Position numbers and translations under genes: made by a program
Notes under the pieces: model-generated
Database searches by the model: none
What the model was told of the DNA's origin: nothing
Seen by the model: the letters and a program-made list of their open reading frames with translations, nothing else
Assembly: GCA_934702355.1 (NCBI GenBank)
Contig: CAKUXX010000013.1
Coordinates: 1-43,554 of the forward strand
Reading direction: 5' to 3'
Length of the DNA: 43,554 bases
From: an uncultured Methanomassiliicoccales archaeon
GTDB lineage: Archaea; Thermoplasmatota; Thermoplasmata; Methanomassiliicoccales; Methanomethylophilaceae
Shown: positions 32,573 through 40,528 of the stretch, one piece after another
Position numbering within the stretch: position 1 is the first letter of the stretch
How the letters are laid out: the number at the start of each line of letters is the position of its first letter

Positions 32573-32868
32573 CTGACCTCGGTGCGGAATCCCATTTCCT
32601 CCAGGACTACTTTGACCCTCTTCTTGTGGTCACCCTGGAGTTCTATGCGCCCGTCTTTGCAGGTTCCGCCGGCGGCGCACTTGTTCTTCAGCTGCTTGGC
32701 GAGATCTCCGATGTCGATGTCATTCTCATCGATTCCGTCGATCACGGTAACGGTCTTGCCGTATCTGCGGCTGTCAATCGAGATCCTTACGGTCTGCTGC
32801 TCACGTGCGATCTCCTCGCACATGCACAGTTCCTTAGGTAATCCGCATACTGGGCAGATCTCGGCCAT
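32569..32868 (-). CDS. Translation initiation factor eIF1 (SUI1 family)
   Basis: A 99-aa factor monitoring start-codon selection on the small subunit. A short N-terminal zinc-ribbon-like segment (CPVCGLPKELCMC) precedes the SUI1 fold (RRYGKTVTVIDGID, LKNKCAAGGTCKDGRIELQG, VVLEEMGF). The start overlaps the rpl29 stop. Confidence 0.94.
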   Translation of the reverse strand: MAEICPVCGLPKELCMCEEIAREQQTVRISIDSRRYGKTVTVIDGIDENDIDIGDLAKQLKNKCAAGGTCKDGRIELQGDHKKRVKVVLEEMGFRTEVR

Positions 32869-33071
32869 CAGATCTCTTCCTCCTCCTTCTGGACGGTCAG
32901 GATGCGCGCGATGTTCAGCCTGAGGGCGCGGATTGCGCCGGGGCTGGAGGGTGCTCCACCCATGGCGGAGACTCCCCTCTCGTGCATGAGCTCGTCGCGC
33001 AACTCTTTGAGCTTCTGGTTGCGCTCTTCGACGCTCATGTTCCTGATGTCTGCGGTCTTGAGTGCGGCCAT
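32868..33071 (-). CDS. rpl29: 50S ribosomal protein uL29
   Basis: A 67-aa two-helix protein at the tunnel exit. RNMSVEERNQKLKELRDEL and the C-terminal RALRLNIARILTV are typical. The start ATG at 33071 overlaps the rps3 stop by one base (TGATG); an upstream GTG at 33074 is less likely. Confidence 0.95.
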   Translation of the reverse strand: MAALKTADIRNMSVEERNQKLKELRDELMHERGVSAMGGAPSSPGAIRALRLNIARILTVQKEEEEI

Positions 33072-33754
33072 CACTGAGCCTCCTCTGCGACGCTGTCGAC
33101 TGCCTCGACTGCCGGGGCGGGTGCGTTGAACAGATCGGGGAGCACGGCGGCTGCCTCGGTCTTGTTCAGGACACTGATGTCTGCGGGCATCTTGGCTTCC
33201 TTCGACATGATCTCGACGGTCACCCCGATGACTCCCATCTTGAGTTTCGCGACCGCGTATCCGTGGTCCATGAACTCGGCTTTGGTGTCACCGCAGAACT
33301 TGATGTTACCCTCTTTGAATTTCTCGGTCCTGTGCCTCTGTCCGGTGAGCTTACCGGCGACGATAATGTGGCATCCACGGGCACCGGCGTCCATGATCCT
33401 GCGGACTGTGGAGTGGCCGGCTCTGCGGAAGTGCCATCCCCTCTCGAGGGAGAAGGCGAGCTTCTCAGCCATGATCTGTGCGTTGAGGCTTGCGTTCTCG
33501 ACTTCCTGAACCTCGATCTGGGGGTTCTCGAAACCGAAACGGTCCTCGATGACAGCGGTCAGGTTCTTGATGGTCTGTCCGCGCCTTCCGATGACGAGCC
33601 CGGGCCTCTCGGTGGTGAGGATGACACGGGTTCCCATGGGGGTCCTCTGGACGTCAAGTCCTCCGAATCCCGCACGGCTGACCTCCTTCATCAGGTACTC
33701 CTTGAGGAGCACCCTGCGGATGTTCTCAGCTACGAATTTCCTCTCAGATGCCAT
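33071..33754 (-). CDS. rps3: 30S ribosomal protein uS3
   Basis: The product is 227 aa. The N-terminal KH type-2 domain has the GXXG loop in IGRRGQTIKNL, followed by the C-terminal S3 domain (GARGCHIIVAGKLTGQRHRT). The tail is acidic and Ala/Val/Pro-rich. The start at 33754 (MASERKF) has GGAGGTTGA upstream; a TTG at 33763 in frame is rejected. Confidence 0.97.
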   Translation of the reverse strand: MASERKFVAENIRRVLLKEYLMKEVSRAGFGGLDVQRTPMGTRVILTTERPGLVIGRRGQTIKNLTAVIEDRFGFENPQIEVQEVENASLNAQIMAEKLAFSLERGWHFRRAGHSTVRRIMDAGARGCHIIVAGKLTGQRHRTEKFKEGNIKFCGDTKAEFMDHGYAVAKLKMGVIGVTVEIMSKEAKMPADISVLNKTEAAAVLPDLFNAPAPAVEAVDSVAEEAQ

Positions 33755-33755
33755 A

Positions 33756-34205
33756 TCACTCAACCTCCTGGATGATGATCTCGAGATTCACGGTCTCCTG
33801 GTTCCACTGGGTGGCACGTCCGTGTGCCCTGGGCATGTGCCCGGGAATGACGCGTCCCCTGGCGACGGAGATAGTGGCGATGGCCATGTTCGAGACGTCG
33901 AGTCCCTTGTACTCGGCGTTCGAAGCGGCGCTGTTGAGGACTCCGAGAATGGCTGTGGCAGCCTTCACGGGGTACCTTCCGGGACCGACACCGGCCTTGT
34001 GGGAGACACGCTTGTTGTATCTCTTGAGGGGGACGGCCTTCTTCTTGTCGATGACCTCTTCCAGAGCTTTCTGGGCGGCCTCTACTTTCATGCCACGGAT
34101 CATTCCGGCGACCTCGCGGGCGAACTTGGGGGAGACAGGCATCTCCTTTCCAAGGGCCTTTGCGGTTGTGTCGGGATCCGCTGTTGCTGTGTATCCTGAT
34201 ACCAT
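33756..34205 (-). CDS. rpl22: 50S ribosomal protein uL22
   Basis: A 149-aa protein lining the exit tunnel. PVSPKFAREVAGMIRGMKVE, then the tunnel hairpin region ending in RGRVIPGHMPRAHGRATQWN, are typical of archaea. Lies 10 nt after rps19 and one base before rps3. Confidence 0.97.
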   Translation of the reverse strand: MVSGYTATADPDTTAKALGKEMPVSPKFAREVAGMIRGMKVEAAQKALEEVIDKKKAVPLKRYNKRVSHKAGVGPGRYPVKAATAILGVLNSAASNAEYKGLDVSNMAIATISVARGRVIPGHMPRAHGRATQWNQETVNLEIIIQEVE

Positions 34206-34215
34206 GTTTTACACC

Positions 34216-34677
34216 TCACTTCAGCGGCATGAACTTCGAGGACCTGGTTGCACCGACTCCGGGTCCGGAGTGCTGCGGGGCCTTCCTGGTGAGAACGAAC
34301 TCTCCGAGGAAGCAACCGATCATCTCGGGCTTGATCTCTACGTCTTTGAATTCGTGACCGTTGTAGATGCTGACGGTCTTTCCGACGAACTGGGGAATGA
34401 TGGGGAGGTCCCTGCGGTGGGTCCTGACGGGTCCATCGGTGTTCTTCAGTTTGTCGAACACGAGCTGCTGCTCATAGTTGAGGCCGCGGGTGTATGTCCT
34501 TCTGGCCCTGGAGGGCAGGAGGTCGAGGAACTCTTCGAAAGGCATCTCCAGGAGCTGCTCCATTGTGTAGCCGCGGTAGAGGAACTCTTTCTTCCTCCTC
34601 GCCTGGATTGCCGACGCCTTCTTCCTGGATTTCCTCCTCGAGGCCTTTGCCGATCCTGCAATAATCTTCTTTGCCAT
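34216..34677 (-). CDS. rps19: 30S ribosomal protein uS19
   Basis: The product is 153 aa. The N-terminal basic segment (SRRKSRKKASAIQARRKKEF) and the core motif LPIIPQFVGKTVSIYNGHEF with GCFLGEFVLTRKAPQHSGPG identify it. The ATG at 34677 lies 5 nt after the rpl2 stop; a GTG at 34686 would overlap rpl2. Confidence 0.97.
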   Translation of the reverse strand: MAKKIIAGSAKASRRKSRKKASAIQARRKKEFLYRGYTMEQLLEMPFEEFLDLLPSRARRTYTRGLNYEQQLVFDKLKNTDGPVRTHRRDLPIIPQFVGKTVSIYNGHEFKDVEIKPEMIGCFLGEFVLTRKAPQHSGPGVGATRSSKFMPLK

Positions 34678-34682
34678 TGCAA

Positions 34683-35378
34683 TCACTTCTTAACTTTCTT
34701 CTTAGGAGGCAGGAAACCTACCTTCTGACCGGGCGATGCGGTCCTCTTCTGACAGTTAGGTCCACCCACGTGAGCGTGGCTTCCACCACCGTGAGGGTGG
34801 TCGACAGGGTTCATTGCGACTCCCTTGGTCTTGAAAGGTGCTGTAGACCTGGACCTGAGGGTGAGTACGTTCTTTCCGGCCTTTGCAAGGGGCTTGTCTC
34901 CCCTTCCGCCTCCGGCGACGACTCCGATGACTGCGCGGCAGTCAGCGCTGAACTCTTTGATCTCTCCGGAAGGCATCAGGACCATGACCTTCTCTCCCCT
35001 GGAGACGACGGTTCCGGACGATCCGGCGGTCTTGATGAACTTTCCTCCGTCTCCGGGCCTTGCCTCGACGTTGTGGACGAGGGTTCCCTCGGGAATCTTG
35101 GAGAGCTGTGTGATGTTACCTGCGACAACGGCTGTTCCACCGATGACGATGGTCTGTCCGACCTTCGTTCCCTCGACGGCCAGCTGGTAGTCGGTCTTTC
35201 CGTTCATGTCAAGGACTGCCAGGGGGCATGTCCTTCCGGGTGCCTGGATCAGGTCTTTGATGACGGCTGTTCCCTCGTTGAATGCAGGAAGCCTGACATC
35301 GTCGACGTGCCTGTGGCTGGGGGAGCGGTACAGGGATGTTCCGCGGCCCCTCCTCTGTGGGATCAATCTTTTACCCAT
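34683..35378 (-). CDS. rpl2: 50S ribosomal protein uL2
   Basis: A 231-aa protein near the peptidyl-transferase centre. MGKRLIPQRRGRGTSLYRSP is the archaeal start. The essential C-terminal loop is seen as VAMNPVDHPHGGGSHAHVGG, including the functionally important histidine. Ends with a Lys-rich tail. The ATG at 35378 is chosen over an in-frame GTG six bases upstream. Confidence 0.97.
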   Translation of the reverse strand: MGKRLIPQRRGRGTSLYRSPSHRHVDDVRLPAFNEGTAVIKDLIQAPGRTCPLAVLDMNGKTDYQLAVEGTKVGQTIVIGGTAVVAGNITQLSKIPEGTLVHNVEARPGDGGKFIKTAGSSGTVVSRGEKVMVLMPSGEIKEFSADCRAVIGVVAGGGRGDKPLAKAGKNVLTLRSRSTAPFKTKGVAMNPVDHPHGGGSHAHVGGPNCQKRTASPGQKVGFLPPKKKVKK

Positions 35379-35389
35379 AATCACTCACC

Positions 35390-35671
35390 TCAGAAGACTC
35401 CGACTCTCGATCCAACATCCTCTGCGGAATATCCGTCCGCGAGCTTGATGATGGCGTGCTTTCCGTCCTTCTGGATCCTTATCCAGACCTTCTCGACCTT
35501 GACTTCGAAGCGCTCCTCGAAGACGGTCTTGACAAGGAGCTTGTCAGCGTTCCTGTGAACGAGGAACTCGATCTTGTTACCGTCCTTGTACTTCTGAGTA
35601 GGCGTGCCTGCCATGTGGTTCATCGATTTCTCGGTGACGTACGGCTTGATGAGAACGTCGCTCTGCTTCAT
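35390..35671 (-). CDS. rpl23: 50S ribosomal protein uL23
   Basis: A 93-aa protein at the tunnel exit where SRP and nascent-chain factors dock. IKPYVTEKSMNHM and KIEFLVHRNADKLLVK are typical. The ATG at 35671 (ATGA overlap with rpl4, SD AGGAGG at 9 nt) is preferred to the ATG at 35680, which touches the SD. Confidence 0.96.
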   Translation of the reverse strand: MKQSDVLIKPYVTEKSMNHMAGTPTQKYKDGNKIEFLVHRNADKLLVKTVFEERFEVKVEKVWIRIQKDGKHAIIKLADGYSAEDVGSRVGVF

Positions 35672-36444
35672 TGTGTCCATCCTCCTATTGCGTCGATGGC
35701 AGACTTGGTGTAGACAGTGAGCCTTCCTGCGTCTCCACCGGGGGCGAGAACACTGGTGTTGAGTGTCTTGACTTCCTCGACTGTCACTCCGGGTATGTTG
35801 GATGCGCTCTTGAAGATGGGTGAGTTCCTCTCCTCGTCTGCGACGACGATGAGAACGGAGACGGGGGTGCGGTACTTTCTGTTCCTCATCTTTCCCCTTC
35901 CGGCGCGGATCTTGCGTCCGTCCTTGGCGCGCTCTACATCATATCCGATTCCGATCTTCTCGAAGAGCTCGACGACCTCGGATGTTGCCTTCAGCTCGGT
36001 GACTGCGTCCTCGACCACGATGGGGAAGGAAACGGAATCGTCGAACTGGTGTCCGCGGGCTTTGACGCACTCAGCGCAGGCTGTTGCGGCCAGAGCGGAC
36101 TGGCGAGCGATCTTGAGCTCTTTCTTGTTGACCTTCTGAGCCCAAACCCTCTCCGGGCGTGGCGGGTGTGCCCTCCTACCGGAGACGTTGTTGGGAGACT
36201 CTGTGGCCTTCCTTCCGTCGTGGACCCTCTGGACACGGGCGGTTCCCCTACCCTTACCCCAGGTGCTGACGGAGTGCCTCATTCCAGAACCCTCGGCGGG
36301 TCCGTAGGGCTGCCTGCTGTTTGCTGCGGCGGCCAGGACTGCCTTCTTGATTATGTCGGGCCTGTAGGGTGTCTCGAACGCAGCGGGGACATCCACTGTT
36401 CCGGAGACTCCTCCTTTAACAGAATAAACATTGGTCTGTGCCAT
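35668..36444 (-). CDS. rpl4: 50S ribosomal protein uL4
   Basis: A 258-aa archaeal/eukaryotic L4. The internal loop reaching the tunnel contains RQPYGPAEGSGMRHSVSTWG and RAHPPRPERVW, followed by KKELKIARQSALAATA. Starts 4 nt after rpl3. Confidence 0.97.
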   Translation of the reverse strand: MAQTNVYSVKGGVSGTVDVPAAFETPYRPDIIKKAVLAAAANSRQPYGPAEGSGMRHSVSTWGKGRGTARVQRVHDGRKATESPNNVSGRRAHPPRPERVWAQKVNKKELKIARQSALAATACAECVKARGHQFDDSVSFPIVVEDAVTELKATSEVVELFEKIGIGYDVERAKDGRKIRAGRGKMRNRKYRTPVSVLIVVADEERNSPIFKSASNIPGVTVEEVKTLNTSVLAPGGDAGRLTVYTKSAIDAIGGWTQ

Positions 36445-36448
36445 TTAC

Positions 36449-37447
36449 TCATGCCCCCTGCTTTGACTCGGTCGAAACGTATGTGACGTCGACGGCCTCG
36501 GTGTCGGCTCCTCTGGGCATCCTGGTGGCATCTCTGAATCTGATGAGCCTCTTTGTGGGCCCGGGGACAGATCCGTGCACCAGTACGTAGGTGTTCCTTA
36601 CCTCACCGTAGTTGAGGAATCCGCCCTTGGGCGTGATCTCGGAACCCTCTGTGCCGACCTTGATGATCTTCTTGTTGAACTCGGTCCTCTGGTGGTATCC
36701 CATCTGACCGGATCCGGGTACTGTGGACCTGACGTATCCAGGTCTCTTGGGTCCCAGGTTACCGATTCCGCGGCGGTGCTTGCTGTTCCTGTGGGACAGG
36801 AGCTTGACACCCCAGCGCTTGGTAACACCCTGGAATCCCTTTCCTTTCGTGACGGCGATGACATCTGTCAGTGCGCCCTCGGCCACGAAATCGGTGAAGT
36901 TGACCTCGGTTCCGAGGATCTGCTTGGCGTAAGCGACCCTCTCGTCGATGGTTCCTCCTCCGATCCTCAGCTCCATGAGGTCCGGGACCTTCTTGGGGAC
37001 TCCGGAAACCATCTTGGGCTGGGTGTAGGCGAGAATGCGTACATCCTCGATGTCCAGTCCGTCGTACTTTGCGAATGTCGACTCGTCGTGGTTCTTGGGA
37101 ACGCTGAGGCGTTTTCCGAGGAGCTGGTCCAGATCTTTTGCCCAGACCTCACCTGCGGTCTTGAGACCGAGGATGCTGCTCTCGTAGAACCTGACTGCAG
37201 CGACCTTCATAGGAGGAACTTCGACCACAGTGACGGGCACCTGGACTTCCATTCCGGAAGTCGTGCTCTTGACCCTCTTGTCAACAACGAACGCGTGGGT
37301 CATTCCGGCCTTGTATCCGGCGAAGCCCTGAATCTTAGGGCTACCGCTGATCTCGGGCCAGGAGTCAAGCCTGGGTGTCTGAGACTGCGCTCTCTTCCTA
37401 GGGCCGTATGCCCTGGATCCTCTCTTAGGACGTCTTCTTTGCGGCAT
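36449..37447 (-). CDS. rpl3: 50S ribosomal protein uL3
   Basis: A 332-aa archaeal/eukaryotic L3. MPQRRRPKRGSRAYGPRKR start, AGYKAGMTHAFVVD, and the central KGKGFQGVTKRWGVKLLSHR with its conserved tryptophan reach toward the peptidyl-transferase centre. First gene of the supercluster. Its SD is weak (AGGT, 12 nt upstream) and the 5' region is long and rich in inverted repeats. Confidence 0.97.
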   Translation of the reverse strand: MPQRRRPKRGSRAYGPRKRAQSQTPRLDSWPEISGSPKIQGFAGYKAGMTHAFVVDKRVKSTTSGMEVQVPVTVVEVPPMKVAAVRFYESSILGLKTAGEVWAKDLDQLLGKRLSVPKNHDESTFAKYDGLDIEDVRILAYTQPKMVSGVPKKVPDLMELRIGGGTIDERVAYAKQILGTEVNFTDFVAEGALTDVIAVTKGKGFQGVTKRWGVKLLSHRNSKHRRGIGNLGPKRPGYVRSTVPGSGQMGYHQRTEFNKKIIKVGTEGSEITPKGGFLNYGEVRNTYVLVHGSVPGPTKRLIRFRDATRMPRGADTEAVDVTYVSTESKQGA

Positions 37448-37640
37448 ATCTTACACATACCTGCGAGGGTCTCTTCGCTAACCTCGCGATTTATCAGACG
37501 AACGTCTTAATGCTCCGACCGTGACGCCGAATTAGCCCCAAGAAACCCTTAGGAAACGGGACAGACATGGGTTGCGATGCGCATTGCCCGATGCGTCTGG
37601 TCGGACACTATTATGTCCAATCTAAATGTTGGTATAGGGG
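37448..37640 (-). other. Probable structured 5' leader of the ribosomal supercluster
   Basis: There is no ORF of note. If transcription starts about 25 bp after the TATA box at 37643-37653, the rpl3 mRNA would carry a leader of about 175 nt. It contains inverted repeats GGACA/TGTCC (37603-37607, 37614-37618), CGCAT/ATGCG (37580-37584, 37591-37595) enclosed by CAGAC/GTCTG (37562-37566, 37595-37599), and GCGAGG/CCTCGC (37463-37468, 37482-37487) close to the start codon. A second AT-rich box at about 37488-37494 could instead give a short leader. A regulatory role is inference. Confidence 0.4.
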
Positions 37641-37642
37641 TC

Positions 37643-37653
37643 TTATATTTAAA
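37643..37653 (-). promoter_or_regulatory. TATA box of the ribosomal supercluster
   Basis: TTTAAATATAA on the minus strand is the best archaeal TATA match in the gap upstream of rpl3. No plus-strand gene lies within 1.5 kb, so it most likely drives rpl3 and the following genes. Confidence 0.5.
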
Positions 37654-37656
37654 CTT

Positions 37657-37690
37657 ACCCTCGCGTCTATAATATTGTTAGACGCGGGGT
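37657..37690 (-). terminator. Imperfect 12-bp inverted repeat downstream of the 108-aa gene
   Basis: Bases 37657-37669 pair with 37679-37690 (12 bp with one bulged T at 37661; 9-nt loop). It lies just upstream of the rpl3 TATA box and 29 nt after the stop at 37719. Read on the minus strand it is followed by TAAGTTTAAATATAAG. It could terminate the RaSEA operon or be an operator for the ribosomal promoter. Confidence 0.45.
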
Positions 37691-37718
37691 AATAAAAATC
37701 TAAAGGAGAAAGCGTTTT

Positions 37719-38045
37719 TCAGAGGGTTCCTTCCTTGGCCTTCTTCTGAGCCCTCTTCATACGGGCCTTCGCATCGAATCCCGTGGCCTTCTCGGCGAAG
37801 GCGTTGAGCTTCCTCTTGCTGTCGAGGATCGCATCGTCGCCCATGTCCCCTCCGGCCTTGTTCACGGTCGTGATGTCGAGCTTGTCCTTTGCGAGGACCT
37901 TCACCTCGATCCTGTCGAGGACACCGTAGGACGAAACGAGCACGTCCCCGTCGACCTTCACGTTGCCGAATACCTCGGCCATCATCTTCTCGAGGAGATC
38001 CCCCTCGATGTTCTTGAACCAACCTCTCTTGATGTCGTACTCCAT
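37719..38045 (-). CDS. Small protein of unknown function, RaSEA operon partner
   Basis: A 108-aa basic protein. The alpha/beta N-terminal part (MEYDIKRGWFKNIEGDLLEKM, then strands DVLVSSYGVLDRIEVKVLAKDKLDITT) is followed by a Lys/Ala-rich helical tail (KRKLNAFAEKATGF ... RAQKKAKEG). It resembles small Thermoplasmata proteins of unknown function (perhaps DUF5611, from memory and unverified). The start lies 4 nt after the RaSEA stop, so they share an mRNA; the basic tail would suit RNA binding. Confidence 0.75.
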   Translation of the reverse strand: MEYDIKRGWFKNIEGDLLEKMMAEVFGNVKVDGDVLVSSYGVLDRIEVKVLAKDKLDITTVNKAGGDMGDDAILDSKRKLNAFAEKATGFDAKARMKRAQKKAKEGTL

Positions 38046-38049
38046 ACCA

Positions 38050-39042
38050 TCACATCCTCAGGACGAGCTCGTTCTCGAAGTCGCGGTCGAGGTCGGCCGG
38101 TGATCCGAGAATGCGCTCAGACTCAATGTAATCCTTCCATCTGGCTCTGCATGCGCAATCGACTTTGAGATTGTCGACGTTCTGCGTGAAGCTGAACTTC
38201 TCCACGGCATCCAGGGCCGCCTTGTCGCATTCGCCGCAGTTGTGGACGCCTCTCATGGCCCCGCCTCCCGAAGGGGACGACATGAGCCTCGATCCAACTG
38301 TGCCAGACAGTTCTTTGAACACTTCGATGAGGGACCATATCCAAGGCGATCTGAACTCCCCGCGCTTCCACAGCCTCTCGACGTACGTTGCCCTCTGGAC
38401 GTTCAGGGGGTTGATCGAGATCTCGTCGGAGAACTCGTCCGCGAACCTTGCGGACCTGACAGCATCCTCCATGGCCATGGCTTCCGTCATGAACGGCGGC
38501 TTCAGCAGGAGGTACGTCCTGACATGCAGACCCATGCTCTTGATGAGAAGTCCCGCGCGCCTGATGTCGTCGGGGGTGAATCCCTTGTGGACCGAACGCT
38601 CCAGAACTACCGGATCGGAGCTCTCGAGACCCAATGCGATAGTCGCCGTCTTGGGGACATCGCTGAGGCTGTCCTCGGTGATGAACTCGGGGCGGCTCTC
38701 GAACAGGATGCGCTCGCATCCGGAGAATGCCTCGAAGAACTTCGCCCTTACCGAACGGGGGACCTCGTTGTCATCCAGGAAACTGCCCGATGTGTATATC
38801 TTGACGAACTGCTCCCCTCTGTAACGGGACACGGCCTCGTCCAGCTGCTTGAGCAGATCCTCTTCCGTGACATGGCTGAGGGATGCTTCCCGGTATCCGC
38901 ACATCGTGCAACCACCGCTCTTCACCCAGCAACAGCCGTTCGTGCGCAGGATGACCACCATGGCATCCACCTTGCGACCGTCCGACATATCGCTCTCCTT
39001 CCAGAGGGCCTCCAGCTGGGACGGTGATCTTTTGTCCTTCAT
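38050..39042 (-). CDS. Archaeosine biosynthesis radical SAM protein RaSEA
   Basis: A 330-aa radical SAM enzyme which, with ArcS, converts the preQ0-lysine adduct at tRNA position 15 to archaeosine. The cluster motif is GCCWVKSGGCTMCGY with C37/C38, C45 and C48. SFLDDNEVP, LGLESSDPVVLERSVHKGF and LLLKPPFMTEAMA are typical of the Elp3/MiaB-like fold of this family. Additional cysteines near the C terminus (CGEC, CACRARW) may bind zinc. The start at 39042 has SD GGAGAG; a longer frame to 39126 has none. ArcS is not in this window. Confidence 0.88.
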   Translation of the reverse strand: MKDKRSPSQLEALWKESDMSDGRKVDAMVVILRTNGCCWVKSGGCTMCGYREASLSHVTEEDLLKQLDEAVSRYRGEQFVKIYTSGSFLDDNEVPRSVRAKFFEAFSGCERILFESRPEFITEDSLSDVPKTATIALGLESSDPVVLERSVHKGFTPDDIRRAGLLIKSMGLHVRTYLLLKPPFMTEAMAMEDAVRSARFADEFSDEISINPLNVQRATYVERLWKRGEFRSPWIWSLIEVFKELSGTVGSRLMSSPSGGGAMRGVHNCGECDKAALDAVEKFSFTQNVDNLKVDCACRARWKDYIESERILGSPADLDRDFENELVLRM

Positions 39043-39177
39043 CGGCTCTCCGATTATTGCGGACGGATATAACGGTTGTCCAGTGCGTTCCCGCACCCTG
39101 CCGTGCGGGATGCGCCGTCTGGTCACATCCTCCTAATCCTTATCTATCTGATAGCATACAGGGAATAGGTAAGCCAT

Positions 39178-40524
39178 ATGGCAAAAAATATCATTATAAT
39201 CGGAGCGGGAGCGGCGGGACTGTCAGCCGCATCCGCTGCCAGAAATGCAGACGAGGAGGCTCGGATCACCGTTTTCACCGAGGATGAGGATATCGCCTAC
39301 TCCCCCTGCGCCATACCCTGGGCCATCGAAGGCAGAAGCGGATGGGACCAGATCGTGATGCACGATGCAGAATTCTATTCCAAGGAGCGCGACATAACCG
39401 TGCTCACTCAGACAAAGGTCGATGCTGTCGACGGGGACAAGAAGCAGGTGACCGCAGACGGTAAGACCTACGACTACGACACACTCGTCATCGCCACCGG
39501 CGGAAGGGTGTTCGTACCTCCGATAGAGGGAACGGGCCTCGAGAACGTATTCATCGTCAGGACCGTCAGGGACGGGAAGAACATCCAGGCCGCTCTCGCC
39601 GATGCGAAGAACGTCGTCATCGGAGGAGCAGGCGTCATCGGACTCGAGCTCGCCGTCTCTCTGAAGAACATGGGGAAGGACGTCACGATCATCGAGATGA
39701 TGGACCAGGTCATCCCCCGTATCGCCGACAAGGACATGGCCGACGAGATGCAGGCGCACCTCGAGGGCATGGGGATCAAGTTCGTCATGAAATCCCCGAT
39801 CCAGTCGGTCAACGGAGACAAGAAGGTCGCGTCCGTCACCGCAGCGGGACAGGAGTACCCCTGCGATGTGATGATCTTCGCCACAGGAGTCCGCGCCAAC
39901 CTCGACATCCCCAAGTCCCTCGGACTCGATGTCGGACAGCTCAACGGACTCATCGTCGCCCCCACGCTCAACCCGTACCGCAGGGGAAGGCTCGTCCCCG
40001 ACATATTCGTCGCAGGCGACCTCGTCCAGTGCGAATCCGCGGTCATGCCCGGCGCCACCATGAGTCAGCTCGGATCCACCGCCGTCAAACAGGGACGCGT
40101 GGCAGGTAACAATGCCGCAGGCGGCAGGAAGATGCTCTTCGGCCCCGTCGCCAGCCCTTGGGTCAGTCTGATCGGGGACAAGCAAATCGCAGGAACCGGA
40201 CTCTCCAAGGGACTCGCATCCTGGTATGGGATCGATGTCGTCGAAGGCAACGCCGTCGGACTCACCCGCGCAAGGTACTACCCCGGAGGACTCGAACTCA
40301 GGGTCAAGGTACTTGCTGACAGGACTTCCCACAGGATAATCGGCGCACAGATCATCGCCGGAGAGGAGGCCACCGGTCGCATCGATTGGCTCACCTCCGC
40401 CATTATCAACGGCATGACGGCCGAGGACTTCCTCGTCCGTTCCGAGAACGCCTACTGCCCCCCGACATCCATGGTAAGGGATGTCGTGCTCTCGGCAGTG
40501 GATGACCTTTGCGAGAAACTGTGA
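39178..40524 (+). CDS. NADH oxidase / CoA-disulfide reductase-like flavoprotein
   Basis: A 448-aa FAD- and NAD(P)H-binding enzyme of the single-cysteine disulfide-reductase group. The FAD motif GAGAAG is at 9-14, redox Cys44 in YSPCAIPW is the position used by CoA-disulfide reductase, NADH oxidase and persulfide reductases, the NAD motif GGAGVIGLELA is at about 158, and FVAGDLVQCES is the second FAD motif. A C-terminal dimerisation domain is present. Probable role: redox homeostasis, oxygen or sulfur metabolism; the exact substrate is unknown. The ATG has a weak AGGT SD. The next gene starts 4 nt after its stop. Confidence 0.87.
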   Translation: MAKNIIIIGAGAAGLSAASAARNADEEARITVFTEDEDIAYSPCAIPWAIEGRSGWDQIVMHDAEFYSKERDITVLTQTKVDAVDGDKKQVTADGKTYDYDTLVIATGGRVFVPPIEGTGLENVFIVRTVRDGKNIQAALADAKNVVIGGAGVIGLELAVSLKNMGKDVTIIEMMDQVIPRIADKDMADEMQAHLEGMGIKFVMKSPIQSVNGDKKVASVTAAGQEYPCDVMIFATGVRANLDIPKSLGLDVGQLNGLIVAPTLNPYRRGRLVPDIFVAGDLVQCESAVMPGATMSQLGSTAVKQGRVAGNNAAGGRKMLFGPVASPWVSLIGDKQIAGTGLSKGLASWYGIDVVEGNAVGLTRARYYPGGLELRVKVLADRTSHRIIGAQIIAGEEATGRIDWLTSAIINGMTAEDFLVRSENAYCPPTSMVRDVVLSAVDDLCEKL

Positions 40525-40528
40525 TCAG

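Noticed and set aside
37448..37718. C/D-box or H/ACA guide RNA upstream of rpl3
   Set aside because: No convincing C/D boxes or ACA-terminated double hairpin could be identified by eye.
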